Source: Geothrix campi (GTDB lineage Bacteria; Acidobacteriota; Holophagae; Holophagales; Holophagaceae). From it: DNA of 64,000 nucleotides. Positions 35,712 to 44,647 of this stretch are shown here, piece after piece (within the stretch, counting starts at the first letter, position 1; every line of letters begins with the position of its first letter). Below the pieces are notes generated by a model, which was not told where the DNA came from, searched no databases, and saw nothing but the letters and a program-made list of their open reading frames with translations. The stretch spans positions 113,497 to 177,496 of the forward strand of contig NZ_JANHMP010000003.1 of NCBI RefSeq assembly GCF_024609265.1, given 5' to 3'. A program made the translations under genes and the position numbers.

Positions 35712-35797
35712 GCCCACCCCCACCATGAAGGTACCCCACCTGGCCCCCGGCAAGTTCCCAGGGTATGCTCACGACACCCATTCAACGGAGAATTCCC

Positions 35798-36532
35798 ATG
35801 CGCACCCTTCTGGCTCTTGCCTTCGGGATGGTCCTTTATTCGGCCAACCTTTTCGCGGGCGACCTCACCATCACCTCGCAGGTCACGGGCAAGGGCGCCC
35901 TGGCCAAGGATGGCGCCCAGGTGCAGTACCTCAGCGCCACGCGGATGCGGGTCAACCACGCCGGCGCGAAGAGCGACAGTCTGGTCGACTACGGCCACGA
36001 GGTGCTCTACAGCATCGACCACGCGAAGAAGGTCATCACCAAGTTCACCTTCAAGGACATGCAGGAGACCATGCAGGCCCTTGAGGACCAGATGGCCGGT
36101 ATGCCCGAGATGGTGACCAAGATGATGTTCGGCGACGTCTCCGAGGTGAAGGTCGAGCAGCTGGGCGCGGATACGGTGCTGGGACGCCCATGCAAAAAGG
36201 TGCGGATCACTCTCGGCAAGATGGTGGAGGAGTTGAGCATCGACCCCTCCCTCCAGTTCCCAATCAAGGACTACGCCAAGTCCATGGCCATGCTCAATCG
36301 GGTCCCCGGCCCCATGGGCACCCTCTTCAAGCGGGTCTACCAGGAGACCGCCAAGCTCAAGGGAGTGCCACTGAAGACCCACATCACCGGGCTCATGGGC
36401 ACGGATGTGACCACGGAGGCCACGGCGGTGTCCACCGCCACCATTCCGGAAAGCGCCTGGACCCTGCCTTCTGGCTACACCATGAAGGACGGGGGCAAGG
36501 AGATGAAGGAAAGCATGCGGGGGAAGCGGTAG
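35798..36532 (+). CDS. Exported DUF4412-like protein
   Basis: The 244-residue protein has a signal peptide (MRTLLALAFGMVLYSANLFA). The mature part, LTITSQVTGKG, LSATRMRVNHAG, LVDYGHEVLYSIDHAKKVIT and GRPCKKVRITLG, has the pattern of DUF4412 proteins, whose beta-rich fold recalls LolA. Function unknown. CGGAGAATTCCC precedes the ATG. It is divergent from the sigma-54 regulator and followed by a GC-rich hairpin. Confidence 0.62.
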   Translation: MRTLLALAFGMVLYSANLFAGDLTITSQVTGKGALAKDGAQVQYLSATRMRVNHAGAKSDSLVDYGHEVLYSIDHAKKVITKFTFKDMQETMQALEDQMAGMPEMVTKMMFGDVSEVKVEQLGADTVLGRPCKKVRITLGKMVEELSIDPSLQFPIKDYAKSMAMLNRVPGPMGTLFKRVYQETAKLKGVPLKTHITGLMGTDVTTEATAVSTATIPESAWTLPSGYTMKDGGKEMKESMRGKR

Positions 36533-36539
36533 ACTGGGC

Positions 36540-36565
36540 GGGGCCCCTTCCGGGGCCCCTTCCTT
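36540..36565 (+). terminator. GC hairpin after the DUF4412-like gene
   Basis: GGGGCCCC-TTCC-GGGGCCCC forms an 8-bp stem directly after the stop codon, followed by TTCCTTC. The weak U-run leaves read-through into xseB possible. Confidence 0.6.
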
Positions 36566-36575
36566 CGGAATCCCC

Positions 36576-36815
36576 ATGAGCGCCCAAACCTCCTTCGATG
36601 ATGGCCTGGACCGGCTGGAGGCCCTGGTGCAGCAGCTGGAGTCCGGCAGCCTCAGCCTGGAGGAGGCCCTGGCCCGCTTCGAAGAGGGCGTCCAGCTGAG
36701 CCAAGCCCTCCAGAAGCAGCTGGCCGAAGCCCAGCGCCGGGTCGAGGTCCTGAAGGCGGGCCTGGGCGGCGAGTACCGCGCCGATCCCCTGGACGAGGGG
36801 AAGGACGGCCGATGA
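36576..36815 (+). CDS. xseB: Exodeoxyribonuclease VII small subunit
   Basis: At 79 residues it matches XseB: FDDGLDRLEALVQQLESGSL, then LEEALARFEEGVQLSQ. It forms the helical cap of exonuclease VII, which degrades single-stranded DNA. The large-subunit gene xseA is not in the window. Its stop overlaps the ispA start (ATGA). xseB-ispA-dxs is a widely conserved gene order. Confidence 0.94.
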   Translation: MSAQTSFDDGLDRLEALVQQLESGSLSLEEALARFEEGVQLSQALQKQLAEAQRRVEVLKAGLGGEYRADPLDEGKDGR

Positions 36816-37699
36816 GCGGCGCCGCCTCGCAGGTCCAGGCCGACCTGGACCGCCTGCTCCCGTTGCTGGACACCTCCCTCACCACCCCCTTCCGAGCGGG
36901 CGAGGCCGCCCGCCTGGGCGAGGCCATGCGCTACAGCCTGGAGGCCGGCGGCAAGCGCGTGCGGCCCATCCTCTGCCTACTGGCCGCCGAAGCCGTGGGC
37001 GGCACGGTGGAACAGGCCCTCCCCGGAGCCCTGGCCTTGGAGTACGTCCACACCTACTCGCTCATCCACGATGACCTGCCCGCCATGGACGACGACGACC
37101 TGCGCCGGGGCCGGCCCACCAACCACAAGGTCTTCGGCGAGGGACACGCGATCCTGGCCGGCGACGCCCTGCTCACCGAGGCCTTCGGCGTACTGGCCTC
37201 GGCAGAGCTCGATCCCGTGCGGCGGGCCGAAGCCCTGCGTCTGCTGGCCGAAGGCGCCGGCTGGCGCGGCATGGCAGGCGGCCAGGCGTTGGATCTCGAG
37301 GGTGAAACGCTCGCCACCTATGACCTGGACCACCTGCGCCTCATCCATCGCCTCAAGACCGGCGCCCTTCTGCGGGCCTCCCTGGAGATCGGCGCGGTGC
37401 TCGGCGGCGCGGCGCCCGCGGAACGAGCCGCCCTGCGGGCCTACGGCGAAGCCATCGGCCTGGCCTTCCAGATCCAGGACGACATCCTGGATGCCACCGC
37501 CACGGACGCGGATCTGGGCAAACGGGCTGGGAAGGATGCGGGCAGGGGTAAGATCACCTACCCGTCGCTCCTGGGCCTGGACGGCGCCCGCAAAGCCCTG
37601 AGTGAAGCCACCGAGACCGCCCTATGTCACCTAGCAACCCTCCCCAACCGCAATTCCTTGGCAGCCTGGGCGCACTATCTGGCCCAGCGCGCGAAATAG
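36812..37699 (+). CDS. ispA: Polyprenyl (farnesyl/geranylgeranyl) diphosphate synthase
   Basis: The 295-residue enzyme extends allylic diphosphates with isopentenyl diphosphate. The first aspartate-rich motif is HDDLPAMDDDDLRRG and the second is QIQDDILDATAT; GGKRVRPIL binds substrate. Length and residues fit the IspA group; exact chain length cannot be read off. It is coupled to xseB upstream and leads into dxs, which provides the isoprenoid precursor. Confidence 0.93.
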   Translation: MSGAASQVQADLDRLLPLLDTSLTTPFRAGEAARLGEAMRYSLEAGGKRVRPILCLLAAEAVGGTVEQALPGALALEYVHTYSLIHDDLPAMDDDDLRRGRPTNHKVFGEGHAILAGDALLTEAFGVLASAELDPVRRAEALRLLAEGAGWRGMAGGQALDLEGETLATYDLDHLRLIHRLKTGALLRASLEIGAVLGGAAPAERAALRAYGEAIGLAFQIQDDILDATATDADLGKRAGKDAGRGKITYPSLLGLDGARKALSEATETALCHLATLPNRNSLAAWAHYLAQRAK

Positions 37700-37707
37700 G
37701 TACCCAG

Positions 37708-39633
37708 GTGGAGAACCCCTCCAGCCCCTATCCGCTGCTGGATTCCCTGGCGGCCCCCCAGCAGATCCGCCACTTCACCCCGGACCAGCTCGAGCGGCTC
37801 GCGGCCGAGGTCCGGGCGTTCATCATCACGTCCGTCTCCGAGACCGGCGGGCACTTCAGCTCCAACCTCGGCACGGTCGAGCTGACCGTGGCCCTCTTCC
37901 ACCACTTCGACTTCCTCCAGGACCGCATCGTGTGGGACGTGGGCCACCAGGCCTACCCGCACAAGATCCTCACGGGCCGCAAGGACCGCTTCCCCACCCT
38001 GCGCCAGCACCACGGCCTGTCGGGTTTCCTGAAGCGGGACGAGAGCCCCTACGACCACTTCGGCGCGGGCCACGCCAGCACCAGCATCTCCGCGGCCCTG
38101 GGCATGGCCAAGGCGCGGGACATCCAGAAGCAGGATCACGCCTGCATCGCCGTCATCGGTGACGGCTCCATGACCGCCGGCATGGCCTTCGAGGGCCTCA
38201 ACCAGGCCGGCTACCTGGAGGCGAAGAACTTCCTGGTGATCCTCAACGACAACGACATGAGCATCAACCCCAACGTGGGTTCGCTGCAGGGTTACCTGAA
38301 CCAGATCATGTCGGGGCAGTACTATCAGCGCTGGCGCGACCGCATCGAACACGCCATCAAGGCCATTCCCCTGGAGGGCCTGAGCAAGGGCGTGGCCAAG
38401 GCCGCGAAGTGGAGCGAGGAGAGCTTCAAGCGCCTCATGGTGCCTGGGCTGCTCTTCGAGGACCTGGGCTTCCGCTACATCGGGCCCGTGAATGGCCATG
38501 ACGTGAACGCCACCTCCAAGGCCCTGGCCGAGGCCAAGGAGAAGATGAAGGAAGGCCCGGTCCTCCTCCACGTGCAGACCAAGAAGGGCTATGGCTATGA
38601 GCCCGCCGTGCAGGATCCCCTGAAGTGGCATGGCGTCACCGCCTTCGACGCCGAGGCCGGTGAGATCATCAAGGTCCAGGTGGACCCGTCGAAACCGGCG
38701 CCGCCGAGCTATACCAGCGTCTTCGGCAAGGCTCTGGTGGAACTGGGGAAGAACGACGCCAAAATCGTGGGCATCACCGCCGCCATGCTGGATGGCACAG
38801 GCCTGAACCTGTTCCAGAAGGCCTTCCCGGATCGCTGCTTCGACGTGGGCATCGCCGAACAGCATGCCGTCACCTTCGCCGCCGGTCTGGCCGCCCAGGG
38901 CATGCGACCCGTGTGCGCCATCTACAGCACCTTCCTCCAGCGGGGCTTCGACCAGGTGGCCCACGACGTCTGCATCCAGGATCTGCCCGTGACCTTCGCC
39001 CTGGACCGGGCCGGCATCGTGGGCGCCGACGGACCCACCCACCACGGCCTCTATGATCTGGCCTACCTGCGCTGCCTGCCCAACATCATCCTCATGGCCC
39101 CCAAGGATGAGAACGAGCTGCGGCGCATGCTCATGACCGCACTCTACTGCGGGCATCCCGCCGCCCTGCGCTATCCCCGGGGCAATGGCCTGGGCGTGGT
39201 CCTGGAAGAGCCCATCACGGCCCTGCCCGTCGGCAAGGGCGAGCTGCTGCGCGAAGGTCACGATCTGCTGCTCTGCGCCCTGGGCGCCATGGTGGAGCCG
39301 GCCCTCCGGATCGCCGGAGCCCTGGCGGAAGAAGGCATTTCCTGCGCCGTCCTCAACGCCCGCTTTGTGAAGCCCATGGACGAGGCGCTCATCCATGCCT
39401 GGGCCGGCCGCTGCCGGGCCATCGTCACGCTGGAAGAGGGTTGCGCTCCCGCTGGTTTCGGCGGGGCCGTGGCCGAGTCCCTGGCGGACGCTGGCCTGAC
39501 CCGCCCCCTGCTTCGCTGCGCCGTTGCCGACCATCTGGTCCACCATGGCGACCCCAAGCGCCTGCTGGAAGAAGAGGGCCTCAGCCCCCAGGTCCTCGAG
39601 AGCAGGATCCGAAATTTCTTCCGTGACATCTAA
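37708..39633 (+). CDS. dxs: 1-deoxy-D-xylulose-5-phosphate synthase
   Basis: Counted from the GTG at 37708, the enzyme has 641 residues. It joins pyruvate and glyceraldehyde-3-phosphate as first step of the MEP isoprenoid route. TPP binding is seen in VIGDGSMTAGMAFEGLNQAG with NDNDMSINP. The catalytic region is GIAEQHAVTFAAGLAAQGM, and DRAGIVGADGPTHHG follows. An in-frame ATG at 37624 would overlap ispA by 76 bp and add 28 residues unlike other DXS proteins; neither start has a strong ribosome site. Confidence 0.95.
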   Translation: MENPSSPYPLLDSLAAPQQIRHFTPDQLERLAAEVRAFIITSVSETGGHFSSNLGTVELTVALFHHFDFLQDRIVWDVGHQAYPHKILTGRKDRFPTLRQHHGLSGFLKRDESPYDHFGAGHASTSISAALGMAKARDIQKQDHACIAVIGDGSMTAGMAFEGLNQAGYLEAKNFLVILNDNDMSINPNVGSLQGYLNQIMSGQYYQRWRDRIEHAIKAIPLEGLSKGVAKAAKWSEESFKRLMVPGLLFEDLGFRYIGPVNGHDVNATSKALAEAKEKMKEGPVLLHVQTKKGYGYEPAVQDPLKWHGVTAFDAEAGEIIKVQVDPSKPAPPSYTSVFGKALVELGKNDAKIVGITAAMLDGTGLNLFQKAFPDRCFDVGIAEQHAVTFAAGLAAQGMRPVCAIYSTFLQRGFDQVAHDVCIQDLPVTFALDRAGIVGADGPTHHGLYDLAYLRCLPNIILMAPKDENELRRMLMTALYCGHPAALRYPRGNGLGVVLEEPITALPVGKGELLREGHDLLLCALGAMVEPALRIAGALAEEGISCAVLNARFVKPMDEALIHAWAGRCRAIVTLEEGCAPAGFGGAVAESLADAGLTRPLLRCAVADHLVHHGDPKRLLEEEGLSPQVLESRIRNFFRDI

Positions 39634-39714
39634 GTAAAACCTTGCGAAAGACTCCGGGAATTCCTATGGTTGGTGCCAACCCGCCCTGGCAGCGATCACT
39701 TTCCCGAGGCTCTC

Positions 39715-40614
39715 GTGAGGTCATTTTCTATCTGCGCGTCCCTCCTGGGCGCCCTTCTATGTCTGACCCCTGCGCTGGGGTCCGCCCAGGCTTGGGATGC
39801 CGCCACCAAGGCCACCAGCTGGGCCAAGCAGGACAAGGATGATTCCTTCACGTTCTATGACCCAGCCGGGCGCGCCTTGCACACCTGGGCCCGCGACGGT
39901 GGCCTCATGGGAACCCTGCCGCTCGGAAAGCTCAGTGGAGAACCTGATCGCTGGGTGATCGACCCGCGCAACGCCGCCTGGATCGCCCATGGCACCTCCC
40001 TGACCCACATCGATCGGACTGGACGCATTCTGGGTAGTGAGCGACTCCCCGCAGTGGTCGGCGATATCTGCTGGGATGCGATGGGCATGGTCCTCTCCTA
40101 CCGCACGGCCGAACCCTATGTCGAGAAGCGCGATTACCGCACCGCCGAAGTGATCTGGTCTTTCGGTTCCAAGCCGACGAAGAAGGATGGACCCGCCCCC
40201 CAGAACCTGCGTCCCCTCACCCTGGATGACAGCGGCAACATCCTGATGGCCGACGGCAACGCCCTGAATCTCAGCATCCTGGACGCCAATACCGGAAAGA
40301 AGGTCGGGGAGACCGCGCTGCTCTTCCGCGGAGTTCCCGCCCCGACCCTCGAGGGCGACGCCGCCAACCGTGGCCCACTGGCCGTCTGGGTGGGCAAGGG
40401 GGTGATCTTCGCCTCCCTGAAGGCCTCCCAGGTACCGGCTGCCCAGCGGGGAACCCTCCAGGGCCTCGCCCTGGCCCGGCTCGACCTGCCGCGCACCAGT
40501 CTCGACTTCCTGCCCACGGGCCTGGATGAAAGCCACGTCCTCGTGGGCGTGCTCGACTCCGATGCGGTGTTCGTGAATCCCAGGGGCGGCCTGATGCTGG
40601 TGAAGATCAAGTAG
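39715..40614 (+). CDS. Exported protein of unknown function, possible beta-propeller
   Basis: With the GTG at 39715 (CGAGG five bases upstream) the product is 299 residues. It starts with a signal peptide, VRSFSICASLLGALLCLTPA. The mature protein has repeated short strands, such as FTFYDPAGRALHTWARDGG, LTHIDRTGRILGSERLP and NLSILDANTGKKVGE, as in beta-propellers that report a value followed by DxxG turns. No family is recognised. It follows dxs by 81 bp and may be cotranscribed. Confidence 0.6.
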   Translation: MRSFSICASLLGALLCLTPALGSAQAWDAATKATSWAKQDKDDSFTFYDPAGRALHTWARDGGLMGTLPLGKLSGEPDRWVIDPRNAAWIAHGTSLTHIDRTGRILGSERLPAVVGDICWDAMGMVLSYRTAEPYVEKRDYRTAEVIWSFGSKPTKKDGPAPQNLRPLTLDDSGNILMADGNALNLSILDANTGKKVGETALLFRGVPAPTLEGDAANRGPLAVWVGKGVIFASLKASQVPAAQRGTLQGLALARLDLPRTSLDFLPTGLDESHVLVGVLDSDAVFVNPRGGLMLVKIK

Positions 40615-40618
40615 GCTG

Positions 40619-40639
40619 GACCCCCTTCAGCCGGGGGTT
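40619..40639. terminator. Short hairpin between convergent genes
   Basis: ACCCCC and GGGGGT (40620-40625 and 40633-40638) frame a seven-base loop between the stops of the exported protein and the nucleotidase. The stem is short and there is no U-run, so function is tentative. Confidence 0.4.
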
Positions 40640-42246
40640 CACTTGGCCTGGTTCAGCACCCGCTCCCGATCCAGATAGGGGATGGTCCGCCAGGCGTTGG
40701 TGACGGCCGGATTCAAGGCGGGGCGGGCGAGAACATAGGCCAGCAGCAGATTGCGCTGGGAGACCTCGGTCACCAGCTCCGGAGTTCCCTTGAACCCGAT
40801 GGCCTCCATGTAGCCTCCGCCTCCCCACAACCGGTACGTGGTGAGGGCCAGGGTGAAGGTCTGTTCCGGCTTCACGGGCTGCCCCTGGAAGCTGAGGTTG
40901 ACCACCCGACTGCCCACGGGCCGTCCCAGATTCAAGGCGTAGGTCACCCCGTCCACCGTGTCGAAGTCGTGGATGGGCACCTCCCGGTTGTAGAGCTCCG
41001 GTTCCCAGCTGTAGGTGTAGTGGCGCGCCGCGTGCTCCAGGTAGGCCTTCAGCTGAGCGCCGTTGATGCGGATGCGGGCCACCTGGTTTTCGTAGGGCGC
41101 CAGGGCGTAGAACTGCCGGACGCTGGTGGGCCCCTTGGGGATGAAGAGTCGCGCACCGGGACTGGCGGCGGCGGAGAGCTGGGCCCCCGTGGCCTGACGC
41201 TGCACCTGGTGGAGCAATTGCATCAGCGGCGTGTCCTCCATGCGGGACCAGCGGCTGTCCAGGTCCACCAGCAGGTTGGTGGCCGCCGTGTCCAGGTAGC
41301 GGTCCGTGGCAGAGCGCAGTTCCGCGGTCAGGCTCAGCACTTCCGGGTCTGCGGGCGTATCGGCCTCGGGACGGACCAGGCGACCCTGGGCCCCCGTCAC
41401 GCGCCAGCGGCCCTTCTCCTTCCGGAGGTTCAGGTCCACCACGGCCAGGGCCCGCCCGTAGGCTTGGGCCTGGAGGATGGGGATGCCCTTGTGCTCGGTC
41501 TGGATGGCCTGGTGGGTGTGGCCCGTGAAGATGGCATCGAGGCCCGGCACCTGATCCGCCAGACGCAGGGCCGCGTTCTCGTCACCGGAGCGCCCATCCA
41601 CCTTTCCAAGGCCCGAGTGGACCAGGGCCACCACCACGTCGGCCTTCTCCTTCTCCCGCAACCGGGGCACCAGCTCCCGGGCAGCGGTCACGATGTCCTG
41701 GAAGGCCAGGTCCGCCACGTTCCGGGGCCCGGCCAGGGCCGCGGTCCGCGGGGTGGTGAAACCCACCAGGGCCACGCGCACGCCGCTGACGGTCACCAGG
41801 ATGTGGGTGGGGAAGGCGGGAGCCCCCTTGGGGGTCAGGGTGTTGGCGGACAGGAAAGGGAACTTGGCCTGCTTCTCCACCTCGCGCAACAGCTCCAGGC
41901 CGAAATCGTACTCGTGGTTGCCCACGGCCATGGCGGAAAAACCCAGGGCGTTCATGATCGCCAGGCTGGGTTCTGGCAGCTCGCGGCGCAGAACGTTCCT
42001 CACGTAATTCAGGGGCTCGCCCTGGATGGTGTCGCCGCAATCCACCAGGATCGTGTCGGGGTTCAAGGCCTTCTGCCGGCGGATCAAGGTGGCGACCTTC
42101 GCCCAGCCCAGGTTCGCCGGCTGGAGGCTGAAGGTCTCCTCGGCCATCACGTGGCCGTGCATGTCCGTTGTTCCAAGAATCTGAATCCGGGCCTCTTGGG
42201 CCTGGAGGCCCAGGGCGAGCAACAGGATCCAGAACCAATGCCGCAT
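40639..42246 (-). CDS. Secreted 5'-nucleotidase/2',3'-cyclic phosphodiesterase family protein
   Basis: The 535-residue protein has a signal peptide (MRHWFWILLLALGLQAQE) and the two domains of UshA/CpdB-type enzymes. The metallophosphatase domain has GTTDMHGHV, DCGDTIQGEP, AVGNHEYDFG and FTGHTHQA. The C-terminal substrate-binding domain begins about residue 330 and includes FYALAPYENQVARIRING. It releases nucleosides from nucleotides in the periplasm. GGAGG before 42246 sets the start. Confidence 0.9.
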   Translation of the reverse strand: MRHWFWILLLALGLQAQEARIQILGTTDMHGHVMAEETFSLQPANLGWAKVATLIRRQKALNPDTILVDCGDTIQGEPLNYVRNVLRRELPEPSLAIMNALGFSAMAVGNHEYDFGLELLREVEKQAKFPFLSANTLTPKGAPAFPTHILVTVSGVRVALVGFTTPRTAALAGPRNVADLAFQDIVTAARELVPRLREKEKADVVVALVHSGLGKVDGRSGDENAALRLADQVPGLDAIFTGHTHQAIQTEHKGIPILQAQAYGRALAVVDLNLRKEKGRWRVTGAQGRLVRPEADTPADPEVLSLTAELRSATDRYLDTAATNLLVDLDSRWSRMEDTPLMQLLHQVQRQATGAQLSAAASPGARLFIPKGPTSVRQFYALAPYENQVARIRINGAQLKAYLEHAARHYTYSWEPELYNREVPIHDFDTVDGVTYALNLGRPVGSRVVNLSFQGQPVKPEQTFTLALTTYRLWGGGGYMEAIGFKGTPELVTEVSQRNLLLAYVLARPALNPAVTNAWRTIPYLDRERVLNQAK

Positions 42247-42347
42247 GCAGCCTCCGGGGCCGGCCATCAACCCGTGGTTGGATGGTACCGTCTTCAAGGG
42301 TAAACTTTCCCTTCACCCCAGGATGCCCCCTCTTTCGGAGCCCCCCC

Positions 42348-42812
42348 ATGCAAGAAGTCCAAATCAAGGCCCCCAAGCACGAATTCACGTTGCTTTGCGA
42401 TGACATCCGCCAGGAGATGGGCGGCAAGACCTCGCTGATGGGCCTGTACGACCATCACATCGTGGTACCCCAGGTGCCCTTCACCCTGCCCAAGGTGTGC
42501 TTCTACACCCGCTTCTCCCGCATGGACGGCCAGTTCAAGTTCGGCTTCTCCATCGTGAGCCCCACCGGCGACCGCAAGGACGTGATCCGCGACAGCGACG
42601 TGCAGATCCCCGACGGCGCCAAGGAAGGCACCTTCAACGTCATCGCGGCCCCCTTCGAGGTGAGCGGCGAGGGCGTCTATGAAGTGATCATCGCCCTCAC
42701 CAAGGGCGCCGACCGCTTCGAGTACGTCTACAAGTTCGCCATCTCCGACGCCAGCCGCCTCCAGGCCGAGTACGAGAAGGCCATGGCCGAGGCCGGCCAG
42801 GCCGGGAACTAG
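42348..42812 (+). CDS. DUF6941-like protein
   Basis: The 154-residue protein starts MQEVQIKAPKHEFTLLCDDI and continues RQEMGGKTSLMGLYDHHI. The LLCDDIRQE-GGK-SLMGLY pattern is that of DUF6941 proteins, which have no assigned function. The rest looks like a beta-sandwich with KVCFYTRFSRMDG and YEVIIALTKG. No signal peptide is seen. GGAG lies nine bases before the ATG. A strong terminator follows, so it is transcribed alone. Confidence 0.6.
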   Translation: MQEVQIKAPKHEFTLLCDDIRQEMGGKTSLMGLYDHHIVVPQVPFTLPKVCFYTRFSRMDGQFKFGFSIVSPTGDRKDVIRDSDVQIPDGAKEGTFNVIAAPFEVSGEGVYEVIIALTKGADRFEYVYKFAISDASRLQAEYEKAMAEAGQAGN

Positions 42813-42840
42813 CTCGACAGTCCTCAAGTCTTCAGTCTTC

Positions 42841-42870
42841 AACGGCGCCCGGACGGGCGCCGTTGCTTTT
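42841..42870 (+). terminator. Rho-independent terminator of the DUF6941-like gene
   Basis: A perfect 11-bp stem, AACGGCGCCCG and its complement, is followed by GCTTTT. It lies 29 bp beyond the stop codon. Confidence 0.85.
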
Positions 42871-42891
42871 AGACTGAAGGTCGGAGAGGCC

Positions 42892-43893
42892 ATGTCCGAC
42901 CGGTACGCCAAGCAGCGCATTTTCTTAGGCCGTGAAGCCGATGGAGCCCTGCGCTCCAAGCGGGTGGCGGTGCTGGGTCTGGGCGCCCTCGGCTCGGTCA
43001 TCGCGCCCTGGCTGGCCCGGGCGGGTGTGGGCCACCTGACGCTCATCGACCGCGACCTGGTGGAGCAGAGCAACCTCCAGCGCCAACTGCTGTACGGCGA
43101 ATCGGACCTGGGGCGCCCCAAGGCTGAAGTAGCCGCGGAGCGGCTGCGTGAAGCCAATTCGAGCATCGACCTGGCTCCCGTCGTGGCGGACCTCACCAGC
43201 GGCAACGCCCGGGAGCTGCTGTCGGGCTTCGACCTCATCTGCGACGGCACCGACAACTTCGAGGCCCGCTTCCTCATCAACGATGTGGCCATCCTCACGG
43301 GCACACCCTGGATCTACGCCGGTGCCATCGGCGGCGAAGGCGTCATCTGGCCCCTGAATCCACCGCACACGCCCTGCCTGCGCTGCCTCATCGAGGAACC
43401 TCCAGCGGGCGGCGACGTGGACACCTGCGACAGCGTCGGCGTGCTGGGCCCCGCCGTGGGCGTCATTGCCAGCTGGGCGGCCCTGGAGGCCATCAAGGTC
43501 CTCACGGGGAAGACGCCCCATGCCGACCTGGCCCGCTTCGACTTCTGGCACGACGAGCGCCAGTTCCTGAAGCCGCCGAAAACCCGCTGCCGCTTCTGCA
43601 TGGAGAAGGTCACCGAGTTCCTGGACGCCCGCTGGACTCTCAAGGCCAGCGCCCTCTGCGGGCTGGAAGGCGTGCAGATCCGCGTGAACCCGCCCGGGAA
43701 GCTGGACCTGGCCACCCTGAAAGCCCGGCTGGAGACCCGCACCCGCAGCCCCTGGAAACAGGCCGGGATGATGCTCAAGGGTCAGGACGGCCCCGACGAG
43801 ATCACCCTCTTCGCCGATGGCCGCGCCCTCGTCCACGGCCCCATGACCCCCGAGCGCGCCCGGAGCTGGTACACCGAGGTCGTGGGGTGCTGA
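42892..43893 (+). CDS. ThiF/MoeB/HesA-family E1-like adenylyltransferase
   Basis: The 333-residue protein adenylates the C-terminal glycine of a ubiquitin-like sulfur carrier. It has the nucleotide loop VLGLGALGS (residues 28-36), DRDLVEQSNLQRQ, DGTDNFEARFLIND, the zinc cysteines Cys162, Cys165, Cys233 and Cys236, and a possible catalytic Cys179 in DTCDSVGVLGP. An extra C-terminal part (about 245-333) with a DGRALVHGP segment is a beta-rich tail as in some ThiF/MoeB forms. The ThiS-like protein at 135 is a candidate partner. Confidence 0.9.
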   Translation: MSDRYAKQRIFLGREADGALRSKRVAVLGLGALGSVIAPWLARAGVGHLTLIDRDLVEQSNLQRQLLYGESDLGRPKAEVAAERLREANSSIDLAPVVADLTSGNARELLSGFDLICDGTDNFEARFLINDVAILTGTPWIYAGAIGGEGVIWPLNPPHTPCLRCLIEEPPAGGDVDTCDSVGVLGPAVGVIASWAALEAIKVLTGKTPHADLARFDFWHDERQFLKPPKTRCRFCMEKVTEFLDARWTLKASALCGLEGVQIRVNPPGKLDLATLKARLETRTRSPWKQAGMMLKGQDGPDEITLFADGRALVHGPMTPERARSWYTEVVGC

Positions 43894-43905
43894 ACCACTA
43901 AAACG

Positions 43906-44016
43906 GGAACCGCGAAATTCACGAATCGCCCTGCGGGTGCGCGAAAAAGAATCGACTTTATTTGATCCGACCCCCTATTGGCTTCTTTCGCGTTCCTTCG
44001 CGCCTTTCGCAGTTCC
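43906..44016. repeat. MITE-like palindromic element with CGCGAAA/TTTCGCG arms
   Basis: Outer arms GGAACCGCGAAA (43906-43917) and TTTCGCAGTTCC (44005-44016) pair at 11 of 12 positions. Inner arms CGCGAAAAAGAA (43940-43951) and TTCTTTCGCG (43983-43992) pair with a two-base bulge. The right side repeats the pattern TTCGCG-TTCC-TTCGCG-CC-TTTCGC. The whole is a 111-bp non-coding hairpin of the kind scattered through many bacterial genomes. It lies between the ThiF-like gene and rdgB. Confidence 0.62.
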
Positions 44017-44041
44017 AAGTTCTCCCTGGGTGATTCCCCTG

Positions 44042-44638
44042 ATGAAAATTCTTCTCGCCTCACGGAACGCCGGCAAGCTGCGGGAGTTCTCCGAGCTGCT
44101 CCCTGAAGTCCGTTTCATTCCCTGGCCGGCGGACGCGCCGGAACTGCCGGAGACCGGCGCGTTCTTTCAGGACAACGCGCTGCAGAAGGCGGAGGGCGCC
44201 CGGGCCTGGTGGCTTGCGCATGGCCGTGAGCCCGTGGACGGCGTGCTGGCGGATGATTCGGGCCTTTGCGTGGATGCGCTGTGGGGCGGACCGGGCGTGC
44301 TCTCCGCCAGCTTCGCGCCGGACCTGTCCACCTACCGCGACAAGAACCGGCGCCTGCTGGCCATGGTCCCCGACGGCGCCGACCGGGCTGCCCGGTTCGT
44401 GTGCGTGCTGGCCTACGCGCCTCGCGAAGGAGAGGCTTTCACGGTCAGCGGCGCCGTGGAGGGGAGCCTCGCCTTTGACCATCGCGGCGATGGGGGCTTC
44501 GGCTACGATCCCGTCTTCATCCCCGATGGCTACGACCACACCTTCGGCGAGCTGCCCCCGGAAACCAAGCACACCCTCAGCCACCGGGCCATGGCCTGCG
44601 CGGCGCTGCGGGCGCGGCTGACCCGGCTTCCGCGCTAG
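44042..44638 (+). CDS. rdgB: XTP/dITP (non-canonical purine NTP) pyrophosphatase
   Basis: The 198-residue enzyme removes ITP and XTP from the nucleotide pool. It begins MKILLASRNAGKLREFSELL, has DNALQKAEGA, the metal site DDSGLCVDAL and the substrate segment FGYDPVFIPDGYDHTFGEL, and ends in SHRAMACAALR. The usual family start (TxN) appears as SRN. The frame extends to 43937 over the palindromic element, so the ATG at 44042 is preferred though its ribosome site is weak. Confidence 0.93.
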   Translation: MKILLASRNAGKLREFSELLPEVRFIPWPADAPELPETGAFFQDNALQKAEGARAWWLAHGREPVDGVLADDSGLCVDALWGGPGVLSASFAPDLSTYRDKNRRLLAMVPDGADRAARFVCVLAYAPREGEAFTVSGAVEGSLAFDHRGDGGFGYDPVFIPDGYDHTFGELPPETKHTLSHRAMACAALRARLTRLPR

Positions 44639-44647
44639 CGTGAAAGC

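Noticed and set aside
37675-39546. 623-codon minus-strand frame over dxs
   Set aside because: Antisense shadow of a complete dxs; composition (V, H, G, A rich) is typical of mirrored GC-rich genes.
39634-39714. Possible c-di-GMP (GEMM) riboswitch before the exported protein
   Set aside because: There is a GGTTGG/CCAACC hairpin, but the conserved GGACGCAAAGCCACGGG core is missing.
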